Part shown: piece after piece, positions 47,919-59,869 of the stretch | Layout of the letters: every line of letters begins with the position of its first letter | Numbering within the stretch: position 1 is the first letter of the stretch | Source: Lamellibrachia satsuma | Taxonomy: Eukaryota; Annelida; Polychaeta; Sabellida; Siboglinidae | NCBI GenBank assembly: GCA_033239005.1 | Contig: BSQZ01000009.1 | Coordinates: 5,483,252 to 5,547,251 of the forward strand | Direction: 5' to 3' | Length of the DNA stretch: 64,000 nt | Notes under the pieces: generated by a model | Database searches by the model: none | What the model saw: only the letters and a program-made list of their open reading frames with translations | Told to the model about the DNA's origin: nothing | Position numbers and translations under genes: made by a program

Positions 47919-49692
47919 GTTATCTACTTTGTACAAGCCTGTAGTCTGTTTTAGAGCGTTAATTTGATTTTAGTGGTTATTTTGCTAACGTACTTCTAAA
48001 GTTGTTTAATGGCCATATTTCTGAGTTTACAGTCAAACAGGGCAAAGTCACTAAGGATTTAAAGTGATTGGGTTTTTCAGCATGTAACTGTTAGCACTAG
48101 TAATAGAGTGCTGCCAGTTCTGATACAATATTTTTAAACTGACATTTATATTGCTGTTTTAAGTCAACTTATGTTTTAAGTCAACCAGTATATATAATGT
48201 TCTGCCATTCTAAAATCATGTACAACGCTAAAAATCAGGTATACAAAAAAATCTGATTTAGATAGTTTAAATTTAAATAAAAAAATAGTTAAATAAAAAA
48301 CATAGAATTTTTTATTTTTTAAAATCATTATTTTTTCAAACCCTGCCGACAACCATTCTCTAGAGCACCCTTCCCTGGAGCATCCATAATCCTCACAACA
48401 TTTAATGCACATTGAAATGGCTTCTTCGTGACATTAATGTAGACTGAATAAATCAGAATAGCTTTTTAAATGTATTTTGACTGTTTTGAAATATTCAGTG
48501 ACTGCACCAATCAAAACGAACAAAATGACTCCAATACCCTGAAAATCCACAAAATAGAGGGTGACCCCTTTCTGTCATGATATGATGGTCACGCCTGACT
48601 GCACATGCTAAAACACACTTGATAAGTGCAGATAACATGCCAAACAAACCATTCCAATATTATTGCACATAATAACATGTAATAAATAAAAAAAATGTAT
48701 CCTTAGTAAAATGTGAGTAGCATACAAATAAATATGAAAACAATTTTACGCATTAAAATATCAGTTAAACTGCTTCATCAACTGATTTAGTCTATCGCAA
48801 ATCTGGTTCATTGGTGTCCATATATGTAGTGTATGAATAGTTCATGTAACATCCGCAGTCGATTTAATAAAAAAATTGCTATTTTTGTTCAAATCATTGA
48901 CTTCAATCGTTAGATCTGGTAAGGATCAAAGAAGTAGATATCCAAGATGGTATAAACACTGTGTGGGTCAATGCTGATCACGGGCTTGACTTCCATCCTC
49001 TCTCCTATCATATGACAAAGTTAAAAAAATTCACCAAGGAGGAATTTTTTTATTTTTCAGCATTTCAATTTTCACTTCAGTTAATGCTTGAACATGTGTT
49101 AATTAATTTTATAGTTTGCCTGATGATTTCACAAAAACTACATATAAAAGTTGCACAAACGAGCTAGTATGTTGCAATGGATACTAGGTAGGTTTGTTTT
49201 TTCCGCAAAATTAATTTGAAATGAGACTAGCAAAATTTTTAATTGATTAAGCACCTTTAAGAAATGATGAACTCTAGGTAATATAATTTGCAGTGACAAA
49301 TTTGCATATTATCATAAAATTGTAATTAATTAAGCACCTCACAAATGTTACAACCATACTTACACATACACATTTATTTAATTATACAGTTGCAACAATG
49401 AGATGACATTATAAACATATTGAGCAATATAACTTACAGAAGTTAAACTAATAACTTAAGTTTAAATAATTGCATAATTAGGATATAAAAATATGTATTA
49501 CACAATGTTGCTGCTCCCCTCGTTGTCTAGGTGTCCTCAAAGTATATTTGAATCCTTCTCCTTCTGTCACTAATCCCGCTTCACTGTAATAGGGATTAAC
49601 AAGGATATAAAAAACATCCTTAAATATACCAATTAGCAATGCAGATAAAATACCCAATAATACAAATCTAAATACTAATTATTACCTAGATA

Positions 49693-49740
<48 letters not shown>
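49693..49740. repeat. (TA)n microsatellite, unit 2 allele
   Basis: About 24 TA units running directly into gctttagactaatgg. The ~250 bp that follow the tract in units 1 and 3 are missing. Confidence 0.92.
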
Positions 49741-49742
<2 letters not shown>

Positions 49743-50283
49743 TTTAGACTAATGGCAATAGTATGAGTGGTCAAGGTGAGGAAGCCTGTCTCATAAAATC
49801 ACAATATTATTTTATAGAAACTTTTAATGGTCAAGAGACTCCAGTTACATTTCTGCTTGCTCTAGACTAGTAGTAAAAGTAGTGGAAGCTGAGGCGAAGG
49901 AGACCGTCTGATAAAATTACAACATTACTTTACTGTAAACATTTAAATAATTAATTGCACTCGCCTGTTAATAAACTACACCAGTACTAGTATATAGGGT
50001 CGGAGGATGAGGCCCTTCTGAGCCAATTTGGAACATTATAAAATGTAATAAACAGGGCAGTAAGCATGTACTTTTGATACACCAATTAAATTACTGCATG
50101 CTCTGGACTGGTAGTAAAATTACTAGTAGCTGAGACGAAGGAGACCGTCTTATACAATTGCAATATTATTTTATATTAAGCACTAAAATAATTAATTGCG
50201 CTTGCATGTTAGATAACTGCCCCGGTATTAGTATGAAGGGGCAGTGGACGAGGTCCTTGAAAACGTCCGTTTTTTGAGCCAAT

Positions 50284-50441
50284 CTTTAATTAACCTTTCT
50301 AATAATTTACAAATCACTGACGTTACACTCACTGGTCTGTAATTCTCTGACTTATTTCTCGAACCCTTTTTAAATAATGGTATGATGTTTGCTTCTTTCC
50401 ATTCAAACGGAACAACTCCCTCTTTTAATGACAAGTTGAAT
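50284..50441 (-). mobile_element. CR1 fragment (158 bp) filling a deletion in unit 2
   Basis: The minus strand encodes FNLSLKEGVVPFEWKEANII, then PLFKKGSRNKSENYRPVSV and LERLIKD. It corresponds to about 7853-8010 of CR1 copy 2 with only two base differences that I can count. It sits between gagccaa and agcacaaag, which in unit 1 are separated by 1,544 bp (39464-41007). No target duplication or CR1 3' end is present, so it did not arrive by ordinary retrotransposition. Confidence 0.88.
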
Positions 50442-50959
50442 AGCACAAAGAATGCACATAAACAACGGTAGAAGCCTAAGGATTCCGTACACCACCATGC
50501 CCTTAATGCACTAAAAAGTATAATATTCATAACACTGGACATTGCTGGAATACTATTAGGAGTATACTACCAACTTACACATTTTTGAGATATAGAACGA
50601 TCATATGCTGCCACCTAGTGAGTAGTTATTAGTAACATTTCGTTAAAATAGGTGCCTCCACCTATCAATTATCATAGTTTTCTTGATCCTTTGGCACGCA
50701 CGCACGCACGCACGCACGCACGGTCAGAGCGAAGGCGTTACTGTAGGTCAGCGGTATTTAGACTTTTGGGCACTCTTACGCCTTGAGCTTACCCACAAAG
50801 CTGTAATTACACCTCACGGTTTTAAGTAGAAAATAAAAAAGAAACGGGGAAATAAACAACATTTAAAATTGTTTATTCCAGTACTGTTTTATTCTCGTCA
50901 TGTTAGATTGAGACAAACGAAGAAGAAAATAATTATTTCTAGGCGTCAGTAGGCGTCAC

Positions 50960-52068
50960 TATCTTAGTCATACGCTACATATGCAAGTGGCAGTGTGACG
51001 GTTGGAATTGCTTCTTCTTGACCAGCTGTGAGATGCGAGGCTTTGTCACAGCTAGAGCATATCGCAGGTTATGGGCGAGATCCAACCTATTTCTTGCCTT
51101 GGTTTTTATCGTGACCATTGTTGAAAAGCCAGCATCACAGAGATATGTGGTGGCAAATAGAATGAGGACTTTCGGGGCAGCTGTCTGAGGGAACTGGATA
51201 TCCCGTACCAGCTTTACGACAGAAGGTAGCCAGGTCAGAATCTTGAAAGTCTGCTTTCAGCGTGTTGTCTTCTCGCAAGCCAAAGGACTCTGCTTTCGTC
51301 GTGACATCATCACCCTTGATCACTCCTGCTTCCGCGGAGAAAAGGTCTCACAATCCATGTATTCTTTTCACGACGATCCAGATCGGCGAAGTATCCAATG
51401 GTGGACTCTTCTGTGGAATGTAAATGCTGCATGATATCACCAGCGAAAGGACTTTTCTCCTCGGTCCCCTCAAGCAGCGTTGTCAACCGGGAGAACATGG
51501 AGACATCGTCGGCCTAAACTCTTCGTTGGTAAAGCTGGAGCTTGCTCAGGAAGCTGGCTGCCTTGTCTTGAGCTGAGAGGATATTTACCACATTCCCGTG
51601 TAGTGAGAGGTAGGCCAGCATTAGAATGAATGTATGGTCCGTCATCTTCACATGGAATTTTTGTTCTTTAGCTGTTCTCCCCCTTTCAAGAAACAAGGCG
51701 GTTACTTCTCTCAGTTCGAACACGCGTAGAAAGACTTTCCCCGTGATTACCAGCAAAGCTCCGCATGGAACAGGAGTACATTGAATTCAGCCCCAACTTC
51801 GTCACACGACATTTTGACAAATCTGGAGTTCGTAGCACTGCCTCGTTAATTTTAACAACCTCCGAGAAGACATTGACGAGACCAGGGGAAGTGTTTTCAC
51901 GGGCAAAGCGTACCGATGAATCATACAGTGGGTGAATGTTGCGTGGGGAGCAATCTGCTTCACGAACGCTCGGAACTCATCGATGGCGCCCAATCAGTGC
52001 AAATGCTACCTAACTTCGATTACTCCAACTCCTTGTCAGCGACGAAATTCTCCAACGCCCTGAAGACG
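50960..52068 (-). pseudogene. hAT transposase relic, unit 2
   Basis: Same relic as unit 1, with EFRAFVKQIAPHATFTHCMI, the helical middle, SMFSRLTTLLEGTEEK, and the C-terminal CDAGFSTMVTIKTKA, RLDLAHNLRC and ALAVTKPRISQLVKK blocks. It has its own deletions (for instance in the SSMSSRRLLKLTRQC segment) and is truncated at the boundary with unit 3. Confidence 0.8.
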
Positions 52069-52972
52069 TTTGTTTGCAATTGACACCCCCAAAAAAAATC
52101 CAAGCTAAGAATTATCAGAATATTAATTTTATTTATTTTGTCAAAAGTGTGAAGCATTCAGCCTTTCCGTATGTGCGCATACATTGATATTGTACACACA
52201 CGCACTCACACACCCAGCAACCCACACACACAAATAATTAAAAGGACGTGTCGATGAGAAATAGCACCGCTTATCCGCTAGTAGTGTAAACATGCGCGTT
52301 CCATCGATAGAGTTGTACAACTAAAAGATCGGTAACATTCGACAAATGTCGGGTTGCACTTTTTATTTATTTTATTGAATCATCAAAAATGTTAAATATT
52401 ACTTGAACTTGGTTATTCTACGTATGACTTTGTGTACAATTGTGATATTTACAGTAACGTGTTAACATTGTTGAAGAACATTCATTAATACATGTTTTGT
52501 GTTTATTTTGTGACTTTCTTCAAATATACATTTCTAATATTATTATTTTAGTCTTAAAACAATTTTTTTTATTTTATCATATCAAATGCAGTAAAACATC
52601 TGGTTGAATCAGTTATTAATCAACACACACATATATATATATATATATATGGCTAAAACCAGCTATTAATGGGTAGCCATATTGGATAACCTTAGGCTGA
52701 CCTTGATTTAGGTGACCACCCGTTCTTGTAGCTTGTATGTGGACTAAACAACAAATGTGCCAATTGTGCTTTGGTCTCGCCTGTAACAGTTGTTGTCCTT
52801 AAGCTACTGGACAAATAGTAATGTTACCATGATTAGATTATCTAATGATACCTCATTGTCTGAATGCCCAAAGTTTTTGTCTGTAACAAAGAGTCACCAC
52901 ACGTATCACGTATCACTGGGTTTCTCCCCAGCTTGGATACGGACGTGTACCACTTTCTGAGAACTGTGCACC

Positions 52973-53782
52973 TCATGTATCACATATGTAGGGTTTCTCC
53001 CCAGTATGGATACGGATATGCGTCTTCAAATGAGCATTTAATGAAAACTGTGCACCACAGGTATCACATTTGTAGGGTTTCTCCCCAATATGGATACGGA
53101 TATGTTTTATCAAATTAACATTTGATGAGAACTGCGCACCACAGGTGTCACATCTGTAAGGTTTCTCACCAGTATGGATACAGACATGTGTCTTCAATCG
53201 ACAGTTTTGTGAGAACTGTGCACCACAGACAACACATTTGTAGGGTTTCTCCCCAGTATGGATACGAATATGTATCATCAAATTACCTTTTGTTACGAAC
53301 TGTGCACCACAGGTGAGACATTTGTAGGGTTTCTCCCTGTGGATACGGACATGGGTCTTCAAAGTACAATTTTTGGAAAATTGTGCACCACAGGTGTAAC
53401 ATTTGTAGGGTTTCTCACCAGTATGAATACGGACATGTACCTTCAAATTACTACTTATTGAGAATTGTGCACCACAGGTGTCACATTTGTAGGGTTTCTC
53501 CCCAGTATGGATACGGACATGTCTCTTCAAATAACAATTTTCTGAAAATTGTGCATTACAGGTATCACATTTGTAGGGTTTCTCCCCAGTGTGGACATGG
53601 ACATGTGTCTTCAAATTACCACTTGTTGAGAATTGTGCACCACAGGTATCACATTTGTAGGGTTTCTCCCCAGTGTGGATACGGATATGTGTCTTCAAAT
53701 CACAACTTTTTGAGAATTGGGCACCACAGGTATCACATTTGTAGGGTTTCTTCTTAGAATGGATGCGCATACTTGTCTTCAA
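52973..53782 (-). CDS. Poly-C2H2 zinc-finger protein, unit 3 (9 finger repeats)
   Basis: A 269-codon frame: MKTSMRIHSKKKP, nine fingers, then YICDT and the shared stop. All nine keep Cys2His2 ligands. One linker is shortened by one residue (HREKP instead of HTGEKP) after finger 5, and another reads HIGEKP. It is the shortest complete array. The missing fingers relative to unit 1 are in the middle, which fits unequal recombination between finger repeats. The relic first finger upstream has lost bases and is out of frame. No ligand is lost, so a functional short DNA-binding protein is possible; expression is unknown. Confidence 0.68.
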   Translation of the reverse strand: MKTSMRIHSKKKPYKCDTCGAQFSKSCDLKTHIRIHTGEKPYKCDTCGAQFSTSGNLKTHVHVHTGEKPYKCDTCNAQFSENCYLKRHVRIHTGEKPYKCDTCGAQFSISSNLKVHVRIHTGEKPYKCYTCGAQFSKNCTLKTHVRIHREKPYKCLTCGAQFVTKGNLMIHIRIHTGEKPYKCVVCGAQFSQNCRLKTHVCIHTGEKPYRCDTCGAQFSSNVNLIKHIRIHIGEKPYKCDTCGAQFSLNAHLKTHIRIHTGEKPYICDT

Positions 53783-54165
53783 AGCACCACTATGTGTTGT
53801 GCCCCACAGTTATCACCTTATCACAAAAATGTTTGATCAAATGTTTGAGTGACTATAAATTACAATCATGAGAGAGATGCAAACTATATGCATCACATTT
53901 GAAGGTTTTACATGAATATAAGTGTGTACATGTAACTTGAAGCCACCAGTGTGTAAGGTGACACATTTAAAGGATTTCTCATGAATGTGAATATTATCAC
54001 ATAGGTGACACATACATGTTTTTGTTTGTCCGTAAGATAAAGATGAGGCCATTCAGTGTCATGGCTACGACAGTTGTTGTTGTCAACGTTCGTGAGGCTT
54101 CGATGCTTTGTCACTTCGTTGTAGGCACTTCTGACACAACGGCTGTCGACATTTGTCACCTGAAA
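53783..54165 (-). pseudogene. Decayed 5' zinc-finger segment with possible splice acceptor (unit 3)
   Basis: Homologous to 35371-35694 and 46132-46515. An alternative frame here is open for 71 codons (CHLCDNIHIHEKSFKC, then GGFKLHVHTYIH) and shows the old finger skeleton best. The same TAG lies at about 53852. Confidence 0.58.
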
Positions 54166-54579
54166 CAACATGATCATTATTAGACGTAAACAAAGTTGGT
54201 GACATTATCAGACATGGGTACAGTCCTTTGAAAGGAACTTGAAGGTACAAAGTTTGTTTATTTTTAATCATAACAAAAACTATATTTTATAAATTTGGTG
54301 GTTCTAATGTGTTTTATGAAAAATTTGTATGAAAAAAAAATTTAACGGATCTGTTTATGACTATGGACCTGATATTTCGGCTAGACAATTCAAATTAAAC
54401 ATAATGGCGAACTTCCATTAAGAAATTGTGGTTCATTGAAACAGATTTGGGCAGTCAGAATGACAATTGTGATAGAATATATATAGCTTAAGCAATATTA
54501 CATAATTTTAAAATTTGGTGCTATTGTATTCTAGAATCTTACTAAATTGTCACTACCTATTTACCCCACATCATTCAGC

Positions 54580-55085
54580 ATATGTCATTTATACACATTG
54601 GGCTAGATGAGCTTGTGTTGTCTGAACCCAATTTTGCATTTGTGTCTCCCATTAAGATTTTTATGTTTCTCCTTGATATTTCATCTAGCACATTTTGAAG
54701 TCTATTGTAGAATTCTTCTTTTGGTTTTTTTCCTTTTTCATCGTTTGTTGGGACATAGCACTGGATCACGCTAACATTCCTACCAATTGGCTTGAATCAT
54801 ACTGTAATGATTCTTGGTAACGCAGGGTTCCACTCCATGCAGACTTCCTTGGCATTGTGTTGCCAACTCCGTGTGTGGGTGTGTGTGCATGCGCGTGCGT
54901 GCATGGTCTTCATCTTCATGTCCTGAGTACATTATGTGTTCTCCTGTAGCAAGTTTAGTTTTTCCGGCTCCGTTCCATCTGATCTCACTGAGACCCAGCA
55001 CCTGTTTAATGTGCCCCTTTAGCTGCCTTCTCTGTTTGGTACATGGTCCGCACATTCCAGGTGCCTATTCTGGTGTTTCTTTTGG
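54580..55085 (-). pseudogene. Non-LTR endonuclease relic, unit 3
   Basis: NTRIGTWNVRTMYQTEKAAK-like start near 55080, then LGLSEIRWNGAGKTKLATGE (the Trp of the family consensus, Phe in unit 1), YSGHEDEDHA, a GT/GC-rich expansion that disrupts the frame near 54880-54900, QCYVPTNDEK, KEEFYNRLQNVLDEISRRN and MGDTNAKLGSDN. Confidence 0.78.
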
Positions 55086-55421
55086 CAGTAAGCAGATAAT
55101 CTATTGGCGGTCTGATTTCCCGAGGGCTTTCATCAGGTCACGTCATGTTGCACTCCAAGGAGGCATCATCTTGGGTTGTTGAATTAGTTGAATAGTTTAT
55201 CGTTAAAGTTTCGTAACCAGCTTTACCCCTGGATGGGTGATTGACCCAGTCAATGGGGTTTTATGTCAGGGTTGTCCTTCCCTTAGCCCTTTTACTGTGT
55301 CTGTCCCCTTGTCGCAAGATTCATGTACTACAGGGTCCACCACGGGAAGGTACGGAGGACTTGCTCAGGAGAGGTTGTGTGTCACATCACTGAGCCATTT
55401 AGACCCCAAAACTTGTACTAG

Positions 55422-55703
55422 TTGTTACCAATTCATTATGTTGAATCAAGTGAGACCATCTGCACTAGTATAGCATGGTACCAATTTCCAATTTGGCTAG
55501 GGTACACTGTGCCATGGACAGGTGCTAATTCACCATCTCAACAAACAATGACCACTGTCACCCACAACATGCCTTCTAATAATATTTATGATCTAAGGAA
55601 TTACAAGCAGCTGTGGACACTACCTCAATTCAATGAACCCAACATCAGCCCCAAGTTATCTACTTTGTATAAGCCTGTAGTCCGTTTTAGAGCGTTCATT
55701 TGA
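55422..55703 (+). other. Unrecognised conserved ORF, unit 3
   Basis: A 93-codon frame, MLPIHYVESSETICTS through SKLSTLYKPVVRFRAF. Its N-terminal 70 residues match 47691-47918. Residue-level conservation with an open frame in two units is suggestive, but the units themselves are young, so this is weak evidence of selection. Confidence 0.35.
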
Positions 55704-57179
55704 TTTTTGTGGTTATTTTGTTAACGTACTTCTAAAGTTGTTTACTGGCCATATTTCTGAGTTTACAGTCAAACAGGATAAAGTCGCTAAGGATTTAAAG
55801 TGATTGTGTTTTTCAGCATGTAACTGTTAACTCTGCTGACAGTTCTGATACAATATTTTTAAACTGACATTTATGTTGCTGTTTTAAGTCAACTTATGTT
55901 TTAAGTCAACCGGTATATATATATACGGTATATATTAAATGTTCTGACATTCTAAAATCACGTACATCGCTAAGACTCAGGTATACAAAAACGTAATGTA
56001 ACGTAAAATTTTTTATTTAAAAAAATCATGATTTTTTCAAACCCTGCCGACAGCCAATACCCTGAAAATCCACAAAATAGAGGGTTAACCCCTTTCTGTC
56101 ATGATATGATGGTCACGCCTGACTGCACATACTGAAACACACTTGATAAATGCAGATAACATGCCAAACGAACCATTCGTACCAATATTATTGCACATAA
56201 TAACATGTAATAAATATATGTAAAAAAAATTTATCCTTAGTAAAATGTGACTAACATACAAGGAAATATGAAACAAATTTTACACATTAAAATATCAGTT
56301 AAACTGCTTCATCAACTGATTTAATCTATCGCAAATCTGGTTCATTGGTGTCCAAATATGTAGTGTATGAATAGTTCATGAAACATCCGCAGTCGATTTA
56401 ATAAAAAAATTCCTGTTTTTGTTCAAATCATTGAAAGAATTTACTTCAGTCGTTAGATCTGGTAAGGATCAAAGTAGTGGATATCCAAAATGGTATAAAC
56501 ACAGTGTGGGTCAATGCTGATCATGGGCGTGACTTCCATCCTCTCTCCTATCATATGACAAAGTTAAAAAAATTCACCAAGGAGGAAAATTTATATTTTT
56601 CAGCATTTCAATTTTCACTTCAGTTAATGCTTGAACATGTGTTAATTAATTTAATAGTTTGCCTGATGATTTCACAAAAACTACATACAAAAGTTGCACA
56701 AAATTAATTTGAAATAAGACTAGCAAAATTTTTTAATTGATTAAGCACCTTTAAGAAATGATGAACTCTAGGTAATATAATTTGCAATGACAAATTCGCA
56801 TATTATCATCAAAATGTAATTGATTAAGCACCTCACAAATGTTACACCCATACTTACAAATACACATTTATTTAATTATACAGTTGCAACAATGAGATGA
56901 TATTATAAACATACTGTGCAATAGAACTTACAGAAGTTAAACTAATAACTTACGTTTAAGTAAATGCATAATTAGTATATATGTATTACATAATGTTGCT
57001 GCTCCCCTCGTTGTCTCCGTGTCCTCAAAGTATGTTTGAATCCTTCTCCTTCTGTCACTAATCCCGCTTCACTGTAATAGAGATTAACAAGCATATAAAA
57101 ATATCCCTAAATATACCAATTGCCATTGCAGATAAAATACCCAGTAATACAAATCTAAATACTAATTATTACCAAGATA

Positions 57180-57236
<57 letters not shown>
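57180..57236. repeat. (TA)n microsatellite, unit 3 allele
   Basis: About 28 TA units, homologous to the shorter tracts at 38646 and 49693. Confidence 0.93.
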
Positions 57237-57240
<4 letters not shown>

Positions 57241-57561
57241 TACACATCATGTAGCATATGTATGCACACACACATAACTAGAGACACATCAAACCTGGGT
57301 CTGAGCACATTTTCATGAGTACAATATTATTATATACACATATAATTAACATACCAAAAATCACTAAATGACACGATTTATATCAGAGGAATTGTTGAAT
57401 ATTTAGCTATGTTGAGCGTAATGTACCTTTTCGAGATGGCATGATTGACTCTACACACAGATACATTTCTGCATGCTTTAGACTAATGGTAATAGTATGA
57501 GTGGTCAAGACGAGGAAGTCTGTCTCATAAAATTACAATATTATTTTATAGAAACTTTTAA

Positions 57562-58512
57562 CCTGATGCACCCTGAACACCGAAATTTCGGTGTTGGGAT
57601 GTAGTGTTCATATTGATCGCTATGTGGCGCCACGCTCGTTCGCTTTGGTTATGCTGTTGGTGCCCGGATGAAAACAACACATGTGCGGACGTTTTGAGCC
57701 ATTTCTCGAATCGATCCGTCAATTATTAGTATTTTTGCGAATTTTTTGAAAGTGACCGATATTTTGTCAACGTTTTACGATTCATGGTTATGAAGACTAT
57801 GAGCGGGCATTGCATCTGTTGGGTTTTACATCTGATAATTCGGATGTAAATGACATTAGTAGCGGCCAAGACAACAACATCGATGTGTCAATGATGTGTT
57901 TTTACTGTATTCATTGTCTTTTGACGTAACATTTGCAGAATTACTGCATTTATATTCCTTGAATTTTTCTTTTCTTTTCCATCAGTTATTATACTACAAT
58001 ACGTGGTGTACTCTGATATATATGTCAATAGATTACATGTACCTATGAAACATTCATTATTATGCATTTTGTGAACAGTTTTGTGTGCTTTATATGTATA
58101 TATGCGATCAACCAAAATCATAGTACTTGCATGCTAATTGTAATATTTCACAGGTAAATGCAGATATTATTATAATTTCTCTTGCTGCTCATAGAGGACA
58201 TGTAGGCCTACTTTGCAGTACCAAACTTGCCTTATTTTGTGCTTTATTGTGTCCATGAGTGACGAAATAAAACTAGATTTCGTATTTAATTTTTCACTTT
58301 GCGATTGTTTACATATGCTAATTATATGCTAATTAGCCACAGTTAATCATAACATTGATAGTGTTATTACCATTGGTAAGATAAATATTCTGTGATTCAG
58401 AATATGTATATATTGTAAGGGTTTTGATGAAGATTTTACGTCTTACAGTGCATTTCATAATCCCATGGGTTGAAACAAAATGAACTCCCCCAGAAATTCA
58501 GGGCTTATCAGG
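57562..58512. mobile_element. 951-bp DNA transposon with TTAA target duplication (piggyBac-like, non-autonomous)
   Basis: TTAA flanks both sides (57558-57561 and 58513-58516). The left end cctgatgcaccctgaa and the right end, reverse-complemented cctgataagccctgaa, match at 13 of 16 bases. Units 1 and 2 have a single uninterrupted TTAA at the same place (39005-39008 and 49824-49827). Near 57785 a frame with HGYEDYERALHLLGFTSDNS then DVNDISSGQDNN resembles the acidic N-terminus of piggyBac-family transposases, but no catalytic domain follows. An internally deleted piggyBac element is the best fit; a Kolobok-type element (also TTAA) is the alternative. Confidence 0.82.
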
Positions 58513-59869
58513 TTAATGGTCAAGAGACTCCCATTACATTTCTGCTTGCTCTAGACTAGTAGTAAAAGTTGCACTTAATTGCACTTGCATGTTAGACAAC
58601 TGCCCCGGTTCTAGAATGAAGGGGCAGAGGACGAGGCCCCTGAAAACGTCCGTTTTCTGAGCAAATTTGGAACATTATAAAAAGTAATAAACAGGGCAGT
58701 AAACATGTTTTTAACGACCATATGCAGTCTGATATGTATAACACTAAAGTTACTTGACAATAGCCATGCATCAATATAAAATGATGATGTTTTTTGATGA
58801 AAACTAACACCACGTGATATAATCAATCATAATTTGGAGTATATTTCTTCTGCTTCTTGATGCCAATGTGCAGATTGTATGTCACTAAATACAAACGTGA
58901 AATGGTTAGTCACTTAGTGTGTGTGTTTTAAATCTAAAGTTCTTCCAAATCTGATACTTATAATTATTATAATAATAATAATGTTTTATTTGTAGCAGAA
59001 GGGCTGATTTTACGCATTACCTTTTTATGAAGGCCTAGTTTTACTGGCATTAACGCCCTGGCCCTTGAGCGCCGCCTCTACGTAGTGAGATGACAACGAT
59101 GTCTATTCTTGACTATCAAATATTATCGTCTCGACTCTACTTTAGGCTAGGCATAGACTAGGGTAGGGGTCCTAAGGCTAAGCTAGGCTAAGCCTAAGCA
59201 CTAGTAGGGCTAGGCCAGGGCTAGGGACTACAACAACCGAACAGTCTTTATTGACTAATAATAACAAATTACATCAACAATAGACAGAATGTTGGTTTTG
59301 TTAAAGCGAAAAGTTGCTAATGAAAACTTCCTATAACAGACTTATATTATCGCTCACAGTTACAGACCGATGAGTGGAACAGTGGATGGTATAAGCACAA
59401 AGAATGTACATAAACAACGGCAGAAGCCTAAGGATTCCGTACACCATCATGCCCTTAATACAGTAAAAAGTATAGTATTCATAACACTAGACATTGCTGG
59501 AATACTATTAGGAGTATACTACCAACTTACGCATTTTAGCGATATAGAACTATCATATGCTGCCACCTAGTGAGTAGTTATTAGTAACACTTCGTTAAAA
59601 TAGGTGCCTCCACCTATCGATTATCATAGTTTTCCTTTGGCAAGCCCGCACGCACGCACGGTCCGAGCGCACTTGGCACTTTTACCCCTTGAGCTTACCC
59701 ACAAAGCTGTAATTGCCCCTCACGGTTTTCAGTAGAAAATAAAAAAGAAACGGGGAAATAAACAACATTTAAATTTGTTTATTCCAATACTGTTTTATTC
59801 TCGTCATGTTAGATTGAGACAAACGAAGAAGAAAATAATTATTTCTAGGCGTCACTATGCGTCACTATC

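Larger units (their letters stand above)
42631..52068. repeat. Segmental duplication unit 2 (9.4 kb)
   Basis: Same order as unit 1: leader (42631-44815), zinc-finger block (44815-46515), endonuclease relic (46935-47430), unrecognised conserved ORF (47691-47918), spacer with a conserved block at 48940-49167, TA tract (49693-49740), repeat block (49740-50283), CR1 filler (50284-50441), hAT relic (50960-52068). Private changes are the 1.54-kb deletion filled by CR1, loss of about 250 bp right after the TA tract, and an expanded ACGC run at 50697-50722. Confidence 0.92.
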
